Shown here in pieces: positions 8,332-17,478 of a stretch of 64,000 bases of DNA. The stretch is from Paranoxybacillus sp035645275 (GTDB lineage Bacteria > Bacillota > Bacilli > Bacillales > Anoxybacillaceae): assembly GCA_035645275.1 (NCBI GenBank), contig DASQMX010000031.1:372001-436000 (forward strand), written 5' to 3'. Made by a program: the position numbers and the translations under genes. The first letter of the stretch is position 1. The number at the start of each line of letters is the position of its first letter. The notes beneath the pieces are model-generated. The model saw nothing but the letters and a program-made list of their open reading frames with translations, did not search any database and had not been told where the DNA came from.

Positions 8332-9075
8332 ATGTCGGAACCCATTTATCCTATCAAATATACAAAACTACAGCGGGGGATTTCATCTCCTTTTCTTGTC
8401 CAATTAAACAATCAATCTCTTTATGTAGTTAAGTTTAAAAACAATCCAAAAGGGCCTAGAGTTCTAGTAAATGAATTCGTTGCTGGAGAATTAGCGAAAC
8501 TTCTCAATTTACCTGTTCCATCATTCAAAATTTTACCATTCCCTCCACCAAATAGCGGCCATCAATTTTGCAGCAAATACATCCCAAAAGCTTTTGGATT
8601 ACCAAAAAATCCTCCCGCCAAACATTTAATTAGTAACAGGAAAGAAATCATTGGTCTTATCCTGTTTGATTACTGGATTAACAATATAGACCGTCATCGT
8701 AATAACATCTTGCTTAAACAAAACTCTAACGGTATGTATCATGTATATATAATCGACCATAGTCATTGCTTCCCTGGACATCATCGCTGGTCTATCCATT
8801 CCCTGCGTAATGGACCGCAAAAACTTAAAAGTAGAAGCGTGCATCATTGGATTGCTTCCCTTTTAGACGATTTTAGTGAATTTGACGAGTGCTTAGAAAA
8901 AATAATGAATATATCAAAAGAATCATTAAGAAAAATCATTTCCTCTATTCCACAAGACTGGGATGTTTCTCATGATGAACGTCTGGCATTATTGAACTAT
9001 TTATTACGCATCCAAACTAAGATGCCTAAAATTGCTAATTACATTAAAATAAACTATTATTCTTCCCACCAGTAA
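8332..9075 (+). CDS. HipA-like kinase-fold protein, solitary
   Basis: A 247-residue protein with HipA-type kinase features: KFKNN (34-38) as the nucleotide-binding strand, NEFVAGELAK (47-56), the catalytic-loop type motif NNIDRHRNN (117-125), and IDHSHCF (141-147) in the position of the metal-binding loop. It matches the short HipA-related family seen in many bacilli and lacks the N-terminal domain of full HipA. No HipB-like antitoxin is encoded next to it. The start ATG at 8332 has GAAGGG five bases upstream; an upstream in-frame ATG (8290) has no ribosome binding site. Substrate and role are unknown. Confidence 0.7.
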   Translation: MSEPIYPIKYTKLQRGISSPFLVQLNNQSLYVVKFKNNPKGPRVLVNEFVAGELAKLLNLPVPSFKILPFPPPNSGHQFCSKYIPKAFGLPKNPPAKHLISNRKEIIGLILFDYWINNIDRHRNNILLKQNSNGMYHVYIIDHSHCFPGHHRWSIHSLRNGPQKLKSRSVHHWIASLLDDFSEFDECLEKIMNISKESLRKIISSIPQDWDVSHDERLALLNYLLRIQTKMPKIANYIKINYYSSHQ

Positions 9076-9204
9076 TATAAACACCTATTTTTCTATACTG
9101 TAAAAGTTTTAAATTTAGATGAAAACCTGTACCTCTTTATGTTGTCATAATACAACACATTTCAGACGATTTAACATATTCCGGTTGTTCTTCTATAAAG
9201 AAAA

Positions 9205-9231
9205 AGAGGCTGAACAAAATTCATCAGCCTG
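9205..9231 (-). terminator. Terminator of the racemase operon
   Basis: AGGCTGA / TCAGCCT stem; on the minus strand it is followed by CTCTTTTTCTTT. Confidence 0.75.
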
Positions 9232-9287
9232 CACTCTAATCATATTAGTAGCTATCTTATCTATATGAACCGTTAAGAGAACACCAT

Positions 9288-10397
9288 TTACCCATGGTAA
9301 GCTTTGGCTAAAACAGTGTAGAAGTCAACTTGCCGGCGATCGACTTCATAGCCGATACCAGGATTCTCCGGCACTGTAATAATTCCATTATGAACAGTGA
9401 CCTCTGGATGAATAATATCTTTTTCCCAGTAGTAGGAGGAAGCTGCCGTATCGCCTGGCATCGTAAAGTTTTCTAATGTCGTAATCGCGATATTGTGCGC
9501 TCTTCCTACACCAGCTTCAAGCATGCCGCCGCACCATACCGGAACGTTGTTTTCTTTACACAAATCGTGAATTTTTTTCGCTTCCGTCAAGCCGCCAACT
9601 CGGCCGATTTTTATATTAATGATTTTACAGCTTCCAAGTTCGATCGCTTTTCTCGCATCTTCATACGAATGAATGCTTTCGTCCAAACAAATTGGGGTTC
9701 GCAAGTGCGCTTGCAGTTTGGCATGGTCAATAATGTCGTCTGATGCAAGCGGCTGTTCAATCATCATTAAATTGAATTCATCAAGCGCTTTAAGACGGTC
9801 CATATCCTGCAACGAATAGGCGGAATTAGCATCTCCCATTAATAAAATATCTGGAAAATGTCGTCGAATTTCGCGCATCACTTCGATATCCCAACCAGGT
9901 TTGATTTTTACTTTCATCCGCCGGTACCCTTCAGTCACATACCGTTCAATCAAACGAAGCAAATCGGCGACATTCTTTTGAATCCCGATGCTGATGCCGA
10001 CTTCAATCTCCTTCTTTTCGCCGCCAAGCGCTTTGCTTAATGGAATCTGCTTTTTCTTTGCATAGAGATCCCAGATCGCTCCTTCCATCGCTGATTTGGC
10101 CATATTGTTTTTACGGATAAAAGAAAAGCGTTCATTCAGTTCATCGGGATGTTCGATTGGCGCTTGAAACACAAGCGGCAGTATAAAATCTTCTAACATA
10201 TGCCAACATGTCTTTACCGTTTCTTCGCTGTACCACGGAGAATGAAACGCAACACATTCTCCCCACCCAGAAATTCCTTCTTCATCGATCGCTTCCACTA
10301 AAATAAATTCTTTGGTTTTAAATGAACCAAAACTTGTTGTAAAAGGAGATTTTAACTCCATTTGCAAATGCCGTAAAATAACCTGTTTTATTTTCAT
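9288..10397 (-). CDS. N-succinylamino acid racemase / o-succinylbenzoate synthase family
   Basis: Enolase-superfamily enzyme of the NSAR/OSBS group, 369 residues. The catalytic pair is visible as K162-x-K164 in MKVKIK and K263 in NIKIGRVGG, and the metal ligands as D189 (MGDANSAY), E214 (MIEQPLA) and D239 (CLDESIHS). The next two genes of the operon encode a GNAT and an M20 amidohydrolase. This trio matches the pathway described in Geobacillus kaustophilus, in which D-amino acids are succinylated, racemised and desuccinylated to L-amino acids. No other men genes are present, which argues against a main role in menaquinone synthesis. The start has AAGGAGGAAGG upstream. Confidence 0.88.
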   Translation of the reverse strand: MKIKQVILRHLQMELKSPFTTSFGSFKTKEFILVEAIDEEGISGWGECVAFHSPWYSEETVKTCWHMLEDFILPLVFQAPIEHPDELNERFSFIRKNNMAKSAMEGAIWDLYAKKKQIPLSKALGGEKKEIEVGISIGIQKNVADLLRLIERYVTEGYRRMKVKIKPGWDIEVMREIRRHFPDILLMGDANSAYSLQDMDRLKALDEFNLMMIEQPLASDDIIDHAKLQAHLRTPICLDESIHSYEDARKAIELGSCKIINIKIGRVGGLTEAKKIHDLCKENNVPVWCGGMLEAGVGRAHNIAITTLENFTMPGDTAASSYYWEKDIIHPEVTVHNGIITVPENPGIGYEVDRRQVDFYTVLAKAYHG

Positions 10398-10411
10398 GAA
10401 ATCCTTCCTCC

Positions 10412-11242
10412 TTATAAAGGTAGCTGATTGCGTTTAATTAAAACATAGTATTGAACAGGCTCATTTGGCTGTCTATAAACGTGCGCTACTGCCCATCCTT
10501 CCGCAAACAAGCCGACAAATATTTCACGCGTTTTATACCGCCAGTCTAAAGCAAGTCCATCATCTTTTTCTTTTAACTCTTGAAAATGGACGGGAACAGG
10601 TACAAACAGTAACCGTTGATCCTTAAAACTTTCCCAGCGATTTGATTTCCAAACTGCTTCCGGATAGCCGCTTTCCCTTACCTTCCAATCGAGCAACACA
10701 CTCTCTGTCACAAGCTTCAAGTTCGCAAACATGCGGTGCCGGTGATCCAGATAAGGGCTGTCAACTAACCATTCGACGTTAAAACGATCCGAAGGCAAAT
10801 TTTTGTTGAGCTCATCGTCCATTTCTCCATAGCAATTTTCAATGTATTCCGTGCAGATGGCTCCGAGTTTGGCGATGTTTAAATTTCCGTTTCGACTCTC
10901 AAGCGGATCATACGTCCAACGAATTTTCCGATATCCTAACTTCAACGCTTCTTCCGCTTGTTTCATCTTTAGCCTATAGCCAATTCCTCGGTTTCGAAAC
11001 TCTTCGGCAATCCCGAGCATATGCGAACAGAGGTAGACTTCTCCGTTCTTATAGCCTGGAAAGCTGTACACAAATCCTACCATTCGTTCCTCCACATAAG
11101 CACCAATAACAATTCCGCCGTTTTTCGCTGTTGTTAATGTTTGATGAATGGGAATTGGATTTGCTCCCCAGACTTTTTGTTCCAATTGAGACATTTTTAT
11201 TAACTCTTCAATCGTATCGATTTTGTGTAACGAAATCTCCAA
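10412..11242 (-). CDS. GNAT succinyltransferase for D-amino acids (predicted)
   Basis: GNAT-fold acyltransferase, about 276 residues, with the acetyl-CoA loop motif EEFRNRGIGYRLKMKQ near residue 95 and the typical following KIRWTYDPLESRNGNLNIAKLG. The operon context (racemase downstream, M20 hydrolase upstream) gives the probable role as succinyl-CoA:D-amino acid N-succinyltransferase, as in G. kaustophilus. I chose the TTG at 11240-11242 because GAAGGAG lies 8 bases upstream; the GTG three codons earlier directly abuts that site. Gaps to both neighbours are about 14 bases, so the three genes form an operon. Confidence 0.82.
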   Translation of the reverse strand: MEISLHKIDTIEELIKMSQLEQKVWGANPIPIHQTLTTAKNGGIVIGAYVEERMVGFVYSFPGYKNGEVYLCSHMLGIAEEFRNRGIGYRLKMKQAEEALKLGYRKIRWTYDPLESRNGNLNIAKLGAICTEYIENCYGEMDDELNKNLPSDRFNVEWLVDSPYLDHRHRMFANLKLVTESVLLDWKVRESGYPEAVWKSNRWESFKDQRLLFVPVPVHFQELKEKDDGLALDWRYKTREIFVGLFAEGWAVAHVYRQPNEPVQYYVLIKRNQLPL

Positions 11243-11256
11243 GTTGTCCACTCCTT

Positions 11257-12384
11257 CTATGAATAGTTTTCAAACGTCTCCATAACAGCCCTAGCCAATA
11301 TTTCAATGCCTGCAAGTAAGTCTTCGCGGCGGAATGTCATTTGCGGATGATGAAGCCCCGGTTTTAAATCACATCCAAGTCCTAGCATTGTTGTTTTCAG
11401 CGCTGGTTTCATAAGCGAATAAAAATGGAAATCTTCCCCTCCTGACGTGATAATAGGTAGCTTGCATTTTTGTTCACCTAGGGTCGCAACGATCGCGCAC
11501 TTCATGATACGTTGTGCCTCTGGATTCACTTCCGCTGCCACAACACGCACTCCTGATTGCAATTGAATATCCGCACCATAAATTAAGGCAATTCCTTTTA
11601 CCACATTGTGTAAACTCTCTAACAATTGCTCCATCACTTGATTCGTTTGCGCTCGTAAATCAAGAGTAAATTCAGCGCGATCCGGAATCACATTTCCACT
11701 TTTTTCGCCGGCATGAAACTTTGTCATCTTGATGGAAGCAGGCACTTGCGGGTCAACATGAATTTTGCTTAACTCTTGCACGAGGGCGCTGCCTACTTCA
11801 ATGACGTTCACTCCTAAATGCGGCCTTGCAGCGTGAGCCGCCACTCCTTTAATCTCCCCCTCAATAAACTGCGCTGCTCCGTGGAAAATCGCAGGCGAAG
11901 CATAGCCGCTTTCGAGTTCCTGAATCGGCCGTAAATGGACTCCGTATAAAAAGTTGACATCATCTACCACGCCTTTTTCCAGCATTTTAAGCGCACCTGT
12001 CCCCTTTTCTTCCGCCGGCTGAAAAAGAATTTTCAGCTTCCCAGGAGGCTTATAACCGAGGCGATTAAGCAGTTTTACTACTCCTAAAACCATTGTCATA
12101 TGGGCGTCATGTCCGCAAGCATGATTCGCCTGCCATTTTCCGTTTACTTCTTGCCAAAGCGCATCCATATCCGCTCGCAACCCGACTGTAAACTCTCCAT
12201 CTCCAATTTCACCGACTACACCCGTACAATCAGGGAATGTTTGAACACGATATCCCTCTTGTAACAACTGTTTTTTCAAAAACTCTGTTGTTTTAAACTC
12301 TTCCCAGCTAATTTCTGGATTTTGATGAAGATGCTCAAAAATTTCAAATATTTCTGTCTGCATTTCTTTGATCGCTTGTTTCAT
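11257..12384 (-). CDS. M20 family metallohydrolase, N-succinyl-L-amino acid desuccinylase (predicted)
   Basis: Peptidase family M20D-like amidohydrolase, about 375 residues. Metal-binding signatures are CGHDAHMTM, PAEEKGTGALKML and SGGEDFHFYS near the C-terminus, plus GLRADMDAL with the conserved Asp. The family includes carboxypeptidase and amidohydrolase enzymes; its place upstream of the GNAT and racemase suggests hydrolysis of N-succinyl-L-amino acids. The start is set at the ATG 12382-12384, with GGGGGAG 12 bases upstream; a TTG seven codons earlier has no ribosome binding site. It is the first gene of the operon. Confidence 0.83.
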   Translation of the reverse strand: MKQAIKEMQTEIFEIFEHLHQNPEISWEEFKTTEFLKKQLLQEGYRVQTFPDCTGVVGEIGDGEFTVGLRADMDALWQEVNGKWQANHACGHDAHMTMVLGVVKLLNRLGYKPPGKLKILFQPAEEKGTGALKMLEKGVVDDVNFLYGVHLRPIQELESGYASPAIFHGAAQFIEGEIKGVAAHAARPHLGVNVIEVGSALVQELSKIHVDPQVPASIKMTKFHAGEKSGNVIPDRAEFTLDLRAQTNQVMEQLLESLHNVVKGIALIYGADIQLQSGVRVVAAEVNPEAQRIMKCAIVATLGEQKCKLPIITSGGEDFHFYSLMKPALKTTMLGLGCDLKPGLHHPQMTFRREDLLAGIEILARAVMETFENYS

Positions 12385-12607
12385 TTTATTTCTCGTCTCC
12401 CCCAATGAAAAATGAACTTCTGTTTGTTTTCCCGTTCATATGCATCTAACCTTTGCTTAACTTTAACCTAGTCTTGAATCGTATGTACGCTCTTTTGGCA
12501 TTGTTCTGTTTACTCTCAACATAAATAATGAAACCTACACTCCTTTTAACTAAATATACTATAATATTCAAAAAAGAGTTAGATGATTTAACATGTTCAC
12601 CGAGAAG

Positions 12608-12640
12608 TCTCCCACCTCTAAGCGAAGTGTAGGTGGGAGA
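12608..12640. repeat. Palindrome of transposon-end type
   Basis: TCTCCCACCT / AGGTGGGAGA arms of 10 bases around a 13-base loop. It is not followed by a T run in either direction and lies in the noncoding stretch between two operons. Such hairpins are typical of the ends of IS200/IS605-type elements, so this may be a relic; no transposase is nearby. A related TCTCCCACC motif recurs near 54666. Confidence 0.4.
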
Positions 12641-12657
12641 GGTTCATACACACATAA

Positions 12658-12692
12658 CAAAAACCCGAGCTCCATATGATGAAGCCCGGGTT
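12658..12692 (-). terminator. Terminator of the ThrE-type operon
   Basis: AACCCGAGC / GCCCGGGTT stem; on the minus strand it is followed by TTTTTGTT. Confidence 0.8.
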
Positions 12693-12704
12693 ACAACCTA
12701 TCAA

Positions 12705-13127
12705 TTATGCCCTCTTTATTATTTGATTAATCACTTCTGAGAATACAAGTCCAATCGCAATGGCACCAGATATCATAAACGCTTTCGCTGCTAATTGAAT
12801 CGCCATGCTGTAGTCGTTCAAGACAACATGACGCATTGCTTCATAGGCCAATCCTCCGGGAACTAACGGAATAATTCCGGAAACGCTAAAAATCGTCACT
12901 GGCGTTTTATACCATCTCGCAAATAGTTGGCTTATAATGGCTACAAAAAAGGCGGCGACAAATGTAGCGAGAACAGAATCAAAATCGTATTCTACAAACA
13001 AAATGTATATCAACCATCCAATCATTCCAACAAGTCCACAATTTAACAACAGCCTTTTCGGAACGTTAAAGATGATAACGAACGCAGCGGAGGCAATAAA
13101 GCTCGTAACTAGCTGTTCAATAATCAT
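12705..13127 (-). CDS. ThrE-type exporter small subunit (YjjB-like)
   Basis: Threonine/serine exporter family protein of the ThrE_2 (YjjB) type, 140 residues and four to five membrane helices; the motif SGIIPLVPGGLAYEAMR is conserved. It is the C-terminal half of ThrE as a separate polypeptide and needs the YjjP-like partner encoded directly upstream. The start ATG at 13125-13127 has GGGGAGA seven bases upstream and lies 19 bases after the partner's stop codon. The substrate is inferred from family only. Confidence 0.85.
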   Translation of the reverse strand: MIIEQLVTSFIASAAFVIIFNVPKRLLLNCGLVGMIGWLIYILFVEYDFDSVLATFVAAFFVAIISQLFARWYKTPVTIFSVSGIIPLVPGGLAYEAMRHVVLNDYSMAIQLAAKAFMISGAIAIGLVFSEVINQIIKRA

Positions 13128-13146
13128 GCGATGTTCTCCCCATTTG

Positions 13147-13902
13147 TTAATAGATTGCAAAAATAATTGCAATACCAGAACCAATGGCAAAAGCCGTTAA
13201 GAACGCTTCCGCTCCTTTGGATAAACCTGCGACTAAATGCCCTGCCATCAAATCTCTGACAGCATTCGTAATGAGAAGTCCAGGAACTAATGGCATGACT
13301 GAGCCGATGACAATTTTATCAAGTTCATGCCCAAATCCAATCACAACAAACAAAACCGCCATAATTCCAATAATGAACGAGGCCAAAAATTCAGCGAAAA
13401 ACTTAATTTTAACCAAATGATGGACATAAACGAGACAATAAAAACCTAACCCTCCGGATATAAATGCTGGCAAAAAATCTCTCCATCCACCTTGAAACAT
13501 AATGACAAAACATCCGCTTGCAATTGCCGCTGCGACAACTTGTAGCCAAAACGGATAAGCAAGGTTTTTCGTATCCAACTCTTTTAGCTGCCGGTGAGCT
13601 TCTTCTAGTGACAGTTCCCCGCTGCAAATTTTTCGGGAAATGCTGTTGACAATCGCCACCTTTTGCAAATCCGTTGAGCGCTCGACAATGCGAATTAATT
13701 TCGTTGGTCCCGTTCCATCAAGCGAAAAAATAATTCCCGTCGGTGTCACATAGCTATGAGACTCTGGAATACCGAACGAAGCGGCAATCCGCATCATCGT
13801 ATCCTCCACTCGATACGTCTCCGCCCCATTTTGCAGCATAATTTTTCCGGCTAACAAACATACTTCGACGATTTCATTTGTTTGCTGTAAGTTATTTATC
13901 AT
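13147..13902 (-). CDS. ThrE-type exporter large subunit (YjjP-like)
   Basis: Threonine/serine exporter family (ThrE, PF06738 type), 251 residues. The N-terminal soluble part includes LLAGKIMLQNGAETYRVEDT, followed by about five membrane helices with VMPLVPGLLITNAVRDLMAG. The E. coli YjjP-YjjB pair exports dicarboxylates such as succinate, while the actinobacterial fused ThrE exports threonine, so the substrate remains open. The ATG at 13902 with GGAG upstream is preferred over the TTG at 13917. Confidence 0.87.
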   Translation of the reverse strand: MINNLQQTNEIVEVCLLAGKIMLQNGAETYRVEDTMMRIAASFGIPESHSYVTPTGIIFSLDGTGPTKLIRIVERSTDLQKVAIVNSISRKICSGELSLEEAHRQLKELDTKNLAYPFWLQVVAAAIASGCFVIMFQGGWRDFLPAFISGGLGFYCLVYVHHLVKIKFFAEFLASFIIGIMAVLFVVIGFGHELDKIVIGSVMPLVPGLLITNAVRDLMAGHLVAGLSKGAEAFLTAFAIGSGIAIIFAIY

Positions 13903-14263
13903 TTCTTCTCGCTCCAAACGAAATAAACGCCCCCTATTTCTAAATTCTATCTTTACAAAAGAGATAACATATTATTTTCAAAGGCCATTAATTGATATTA
14001 CAAGAAAAAATATTTCCATACAATAGAAAAAATCCGGATTCATCCATCACGAACTATCTTTTGCCAATTTTTATTCTGCTTCAGTTTGCGAACCCTTCTT
14101 AATATCCTAGCTTGAATAAGACCTTTAAGATTCCAAATATACATAGATGTTGTCAACTCATTGATGAATTTAGTAAACATGCACTTTATTATAGCATGTG
14201 ACAAAAAAGAGAGTTGACCTATTTCTTAAAAAATTCACTTCTCTCATCTAGCGAAGTCTAGCA
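13903..14263. other. Noncoding stretch, no firm feature
   Basis: I see no ribosome binding site with a good reading frame. A 34-codon minus-strand frame rich in Arg, Lys and Gln (about 14058-14160) lacks a ribosome binding site and may be a gene scrap. Near 14195-14245 there is an imperfect GAGAGTTGA / TTCACTTCTCTC hairpin that could end the following minus-strand gene. Confidence 0.4.
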
Positions 14264-15448
14264 TCAGAAGAAATCGATAAAAAACGGCGTTCTTTGTGGA
14301 ATCAATTTTTCAAGCTGCTCGACTTCTTTTTCATTGCCTTTTAATTTTCCCATTTTATAAAAAGCAAGTGGTCGCTCATACCCTAATAACAAAGCCGTTG
14401 CCGTATTTATATCAAGCTGCAATCCTCGTTTTGGCGGATGCATGCAAGAAGCATTTTCTTTTTCTTTGCGAAAGACGGTTACACCGCTTTCGCTAATTTG
14501 ATAAATCGCTGAATTCCACGGCGCAAATTCATCGTGTACATGTAAAAAGAGTGTTCCTTCTGGTTTCACAAACGGGTATGCTTTTAAAAATTTTTCTAAA
14601 TCAACAATCCTTGCCATAAAATACGGATAAATTTCCTGGGTGATTCTTGGTTCTTGCAACAAATATGGCAACGAATCATCGACCGATGTAATGATGGTCA
14701 CTTTCTCCGCCATCGAATCATGCTGACAGATAAAATTCCATAACCCTCTTTTTGCTTCTTCATTCAAGGAAATCATTTCCTGTACGTTCATATGGCGATT
14801 CTTCATTTCATATAACATATATCCTGTTTTTTCATTTTGTTCATCTAAATATACCACCGCATGCATGTCTTGTTTCAATACATAAAGCTCCCACCAAAAA
14901 GGAGTTCGTTTTAAGCCGCCATTATATTGCAGCATATATGTTTCATAAATCGGATTTAACACTTGCGGAGCATCCTCACGTGAAATGCGCTCCACTCTTC
15001 CTTTTGTCGGTGCTAATAATACGAGGTGCTTGTTCTCGATTGTTAATTTTTTATAGGAAGCAAACAATTCCCATCCAAAATTTCGATAAAAATTCACTTG
15101 AAACGGATGAAGAAACGACAAACACTCTCCTTTTTCGTTCATCCGCTCTAAAGCCGCCTTTAACAGCTTAGCTACCTTTCCTTTTCTTCGATACTCCGGC
15201 CATGTCGCTACACCTGCGACTCCACTCATGTTAAACTCCTGTCCATGAATAAAAACCGTAAACGGAAGTAGATGCGCTTTTGCCGTAAGCTGACCATTTT
15301 CAAAGTCCCCTAAAATGTCTTGCTGGCTCATCCATTGCTTGCGAAATTCTTTTTGCTCCTCTGTTAATTGATATTGAAAAGCATATTCTGATAAGCGAAA
15401 TACGTCCTCATAATCTTCTTCGGTTAATAAACGGATGTCAGACATCAT
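14264..15448 (-). CDS. Eis-like GNAT N-acetyltransferase
   Basis: A 394-residue multi-domain GNAT of the Eis family (COG4552): N-terminal GNAT with the acetyl-CoA motif YRRKGKVAKLLKAALERM (about residues 88-105), then FLHPFQVNFYRNFGWEL, a second GNAT-like region, and a C-terminal sterol-carrier-like domain ending FFIDFF. Members acetylate aminoglycosides or polyamine/Lys substrates; the natural substrate here is unknown. The start has AGGGGG upstream; ATG at 15448 or 15445 are both possible. It is transcribed alone. Confidence 0.85.
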   Translation of the reverse strand: MMSDIRLLTEEDYEDVFRLSEYAFQYQLTEEQKEFRKQWMSQQDILGDFENGQLTAKAHLLPFTVFIHGQEFNMSGVAGVATWPEYRRKGKVAKLLKAALERMNEKGECLSFLHPFQVNFYRNFGWELFASYKKLTIENKHLVLLAPTKGRVERISREDAPQVLNPIYETYMLQYNGGLKRTPFWWELYVLKQDMHAVVYLDEQNEKTGYMLYEMKNRHMNVQEMISLNEEAKRGLWNFICQHDSMAEKVTIITSVDDSLPYLLQEPRITQEIYPYFMARIVDLEKFLKAYPFVKPEGTLFLHVHDEFAPWNSAIYQISESGVTVFRKEKENASCMHPPKRGLQLDINTATALLLGYERPLAFYKMGKLKGNEKEVEQLEKLIPQRTPFFIDFF

Positions 15449-15550
15449 AATCCCCCTTTGTCAAACTTCCTTTTTCGATTTCGCTTTTTCATCTGGAAAA
15501 TCCTTGTTTTTTGCCTGTGATGTGCAAAATGGTATTAAATCTAAAACAAA

Positions 15551-15588
15551 AAACCGCAAATCCTTATATGTTTAAGGATTTACGGTTT
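15551..15588. terminator. Hairpin between two minus-strand genes
   Basis: AAACCGCAAATCCTTA / TAAGGATTTACGGTTT stem with T- and A-rich flanks on both sides. It lies about 205 bases after the kinase stop and before the Eis-like gene; the bases between (15589-15793) hold no recognisable gene. Confidence 0.7.
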
Positions 15589-15793
15589 CTTTCTCGATGA
15601 TTGCGATTGGAATCCAAGTGTATGACCTCTATCTTGTCTAGGTGTGATATCAAGTTTCTGTCACTGGAATTATTTTAACGTTTTATGCTAGGATAACGGG
15701 TTGCAAATTAACCAATTGTATCGCACTAATCAATCAAAAAAGAGCGAGCATTTGCCCGGTTTTCCTTAAATAAAAAACAATGCTTCCCTTTCT

Positions 15794-17053
15794 TTACTCG
15801 TTACTCTTTGGAAATGTAATGGTTAACGTTGTTCCCTTATTGACGGCACTATCTATATCTAACGTTCCTTTCATCGTTTCGATAATTTTCAAGGCTACCA
15901 TCGCCCCCAAGCCTGTCCCTTTTTCTTTTGTGCTAAAATACGGCTCGCCAAACCGGCTAATCTGTTCCTGAGTCATTCCCATACCGCTGTCTTGAATTTT
16001 TATAACGACCTTGTCTTGGCAAATCAATGAAGCAATGTTTAATTCCCCGCCATTCGGCATTGCTTCAATGCTGTTTTTTAACAAGTTCAAAAAACATTGA
16101 TGGAAATATTGAGTGCTTCCGATAATACAACCTGTTACTAAATCATCAGATATTTTGACAGAATTCATATTGGCCATTGGCTTTACCATATCAATCACTT
16201 TTCGTAATTCTTGATCGACTAAAATCTTTTCAATTTTTTGTGGTGCAGGTTTGGCAAATGTTAAGTAATCATCGATAATTGACCTAGCGCGATCCAACTC
16301 TCCAAGAGCAATATCGATATATTTATCTCTTGATTCATTTGATAAATTTGGTGCTTTGAGCAGCTGCATAAATCCTTTGACTACAGTTAATGGATTTCTA
16401 ACTTCATGCGAAATGCTGGCAGCAAGCTGACTGACAATCTCCATTTTCTCAACCTTTATCAATTTAGAGCGCATAATGATGGCATCTTTTAAAGTTTCAA
16501 TAATATATACAACAAATAACATTCCAATAGGAGGAACAAGAATAAAATCAACGACATAAGATTCCGTAACTTTAAAGTCCTCTATGATAATGGCAATAAA
16601 GGTTGCGAGAATGGCAAGGAAAAAAGTTAATGCCGTAGACATAACCAACTTTTTTTTCCGGTTTAATTTATTAAATGTAGGAGAATAAAGGGCCGTGATT
16701 ATAAACATCGTGACATAAACAACCACGGTCATGAAGTTATAACCATAAAGAACAAAACGAACAAACAGCAAAATCACTAATAAAGGAAACCCGACAGCCC
16801 ATCCTCCGTAAAGTGTTCCGATTAAAAACGGAATTTGCCTCAAATCATGGACACAATCGGGGGCAATATAAATAGGGAATTTCATGCATAAAATAAGCGG
16901 AACACTTAAGCAAACAATCATAAGAAGCTGTTGATACCGTCTATACCTTTGGAAAAAATAAACATGCTCATACATAAAATAAAAAACAAATATACTAACT
17001 AAAATATAAAAAAGGTCATTTAATACATTTTGATTGATATAAGTAAAATCCAT
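15794..17053 (-). CDS. Membrane sensor histidine kinase, KinB-like
   Basis: A 419-residue histidine kinase. Residues 1-185 form six membrane helices of the 5TMR-LYT type as in KinB; the HisKA domain carries the phosphorylated H216 in ASISHEVRNPLTVVKGFMQLL-type sequence, followed by the N box LNLLKNSIEAMPNGG and ATP-lid motifs DSGMGMT and GTGLGAMV. The layout and length fit B. subtilis KinB, which feeds the Spo0F-Spo0B phosphorelay. No response regulator gene is adjacent, which agrees with an orphan phosphorelay kinase. Assignment to sporulation is an inference. Confidence 0.8.
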   Translation of the reverse strand: MDFTYINQNVLNDLFYILVSIFVFYFMYEHVYFFQRYRRYQQLLMIVCLSVPLILCMKFPIYIAPDCVHDLRQIPFLIGTLYGGWAVGFPLLVILLFVRFVLYGYNFMTVVVYVTMFIITALYSPTFNKLNRKKKLVMSTALTFFLAILATFIAIIIEDFKVTESYVVDFILVPPIGMLFVVYIIETLKDAIIMRSKLIKVEKMEIVSQLAASISHEVRNPLTVVKGFMQLLKAPNLSNESRDKYIDIALGELDRARSIIDDYLTFAKPAPQKIEKILVDQELRKVIDMVKPMANMNSVKISDDLVTGCIIGSTQYFHQCFLNLLKNSIEAMPNGGELNIASLICQDKVVIKIQDSGMGMTQEQISRFGEPYFSTKEKGTGLGAMVALKIIETMKGTLDIDSAVNKGTTLTITFPKSNE

Positions 17054-17451
17054 ATAACATCCCTCAGAGTTTTTTTCACGCGACTATTATACATAAACAT
17101 AGATATTTTCAAATGAGTCTCTGCTGTTTTCGAGAAAATGTAAATTGTTCCAAGTATTGTTCACATTGATTGCTTTTTTGCGGATTCTATTTCCTTTGAA
17201 ACAGCTTCAACAATGTTTGTCTTGCTGCTTATATTCGATTCTCGACTTTTTGAAGTATATTCCTTCCTCAAACCTTCAACATTTCAAGAATTAAACCTCA
17301 TATTAATATTTGACAAGATAGAAATGATAAAAATACTGTATTATAAAAATAATATATTATAAGAAATAAAAATTAGTCTAGAATATTCGAAACTTTATCT
17401 AATTAACAAAAGAGCAGGAGCTATTTCAACTGGATGCTAAAGGTAAGTTTA
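17054..17451. other. AT-rich noncoding stretch
   Basis: About 400 bases between two minus-strand transcription units. No gene, RNA or repeat is evident; the part nearest 17053 probably holds the kinase promoter. Confidence 0.5.
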
Positions 17452-17478
17452 AAGCCGTGACTTTTTTCGTCACGGCTT
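17452..17478 (-). terminator. Terminator of the thiol-redox operon
   Basis: AAGCCGTGA / TCACGGCTT stem directly after the glutaredoxin stop; the following T run is short on the minus strand. Confidence 0.65.

Noticed and set aside
9288..10397. menC as the main function
   Set aside because: No menaquinone genes nearby, while the GNAT and M20 partners fit the D-amino acid pathway. Side activity as o-succinylbenzoate synthase is still possible.
14058..14160. 34-codon basic minus-strand gene
   Set aside because: No ribosome binding site and no recognised family; kept only as a possible gene scrap.
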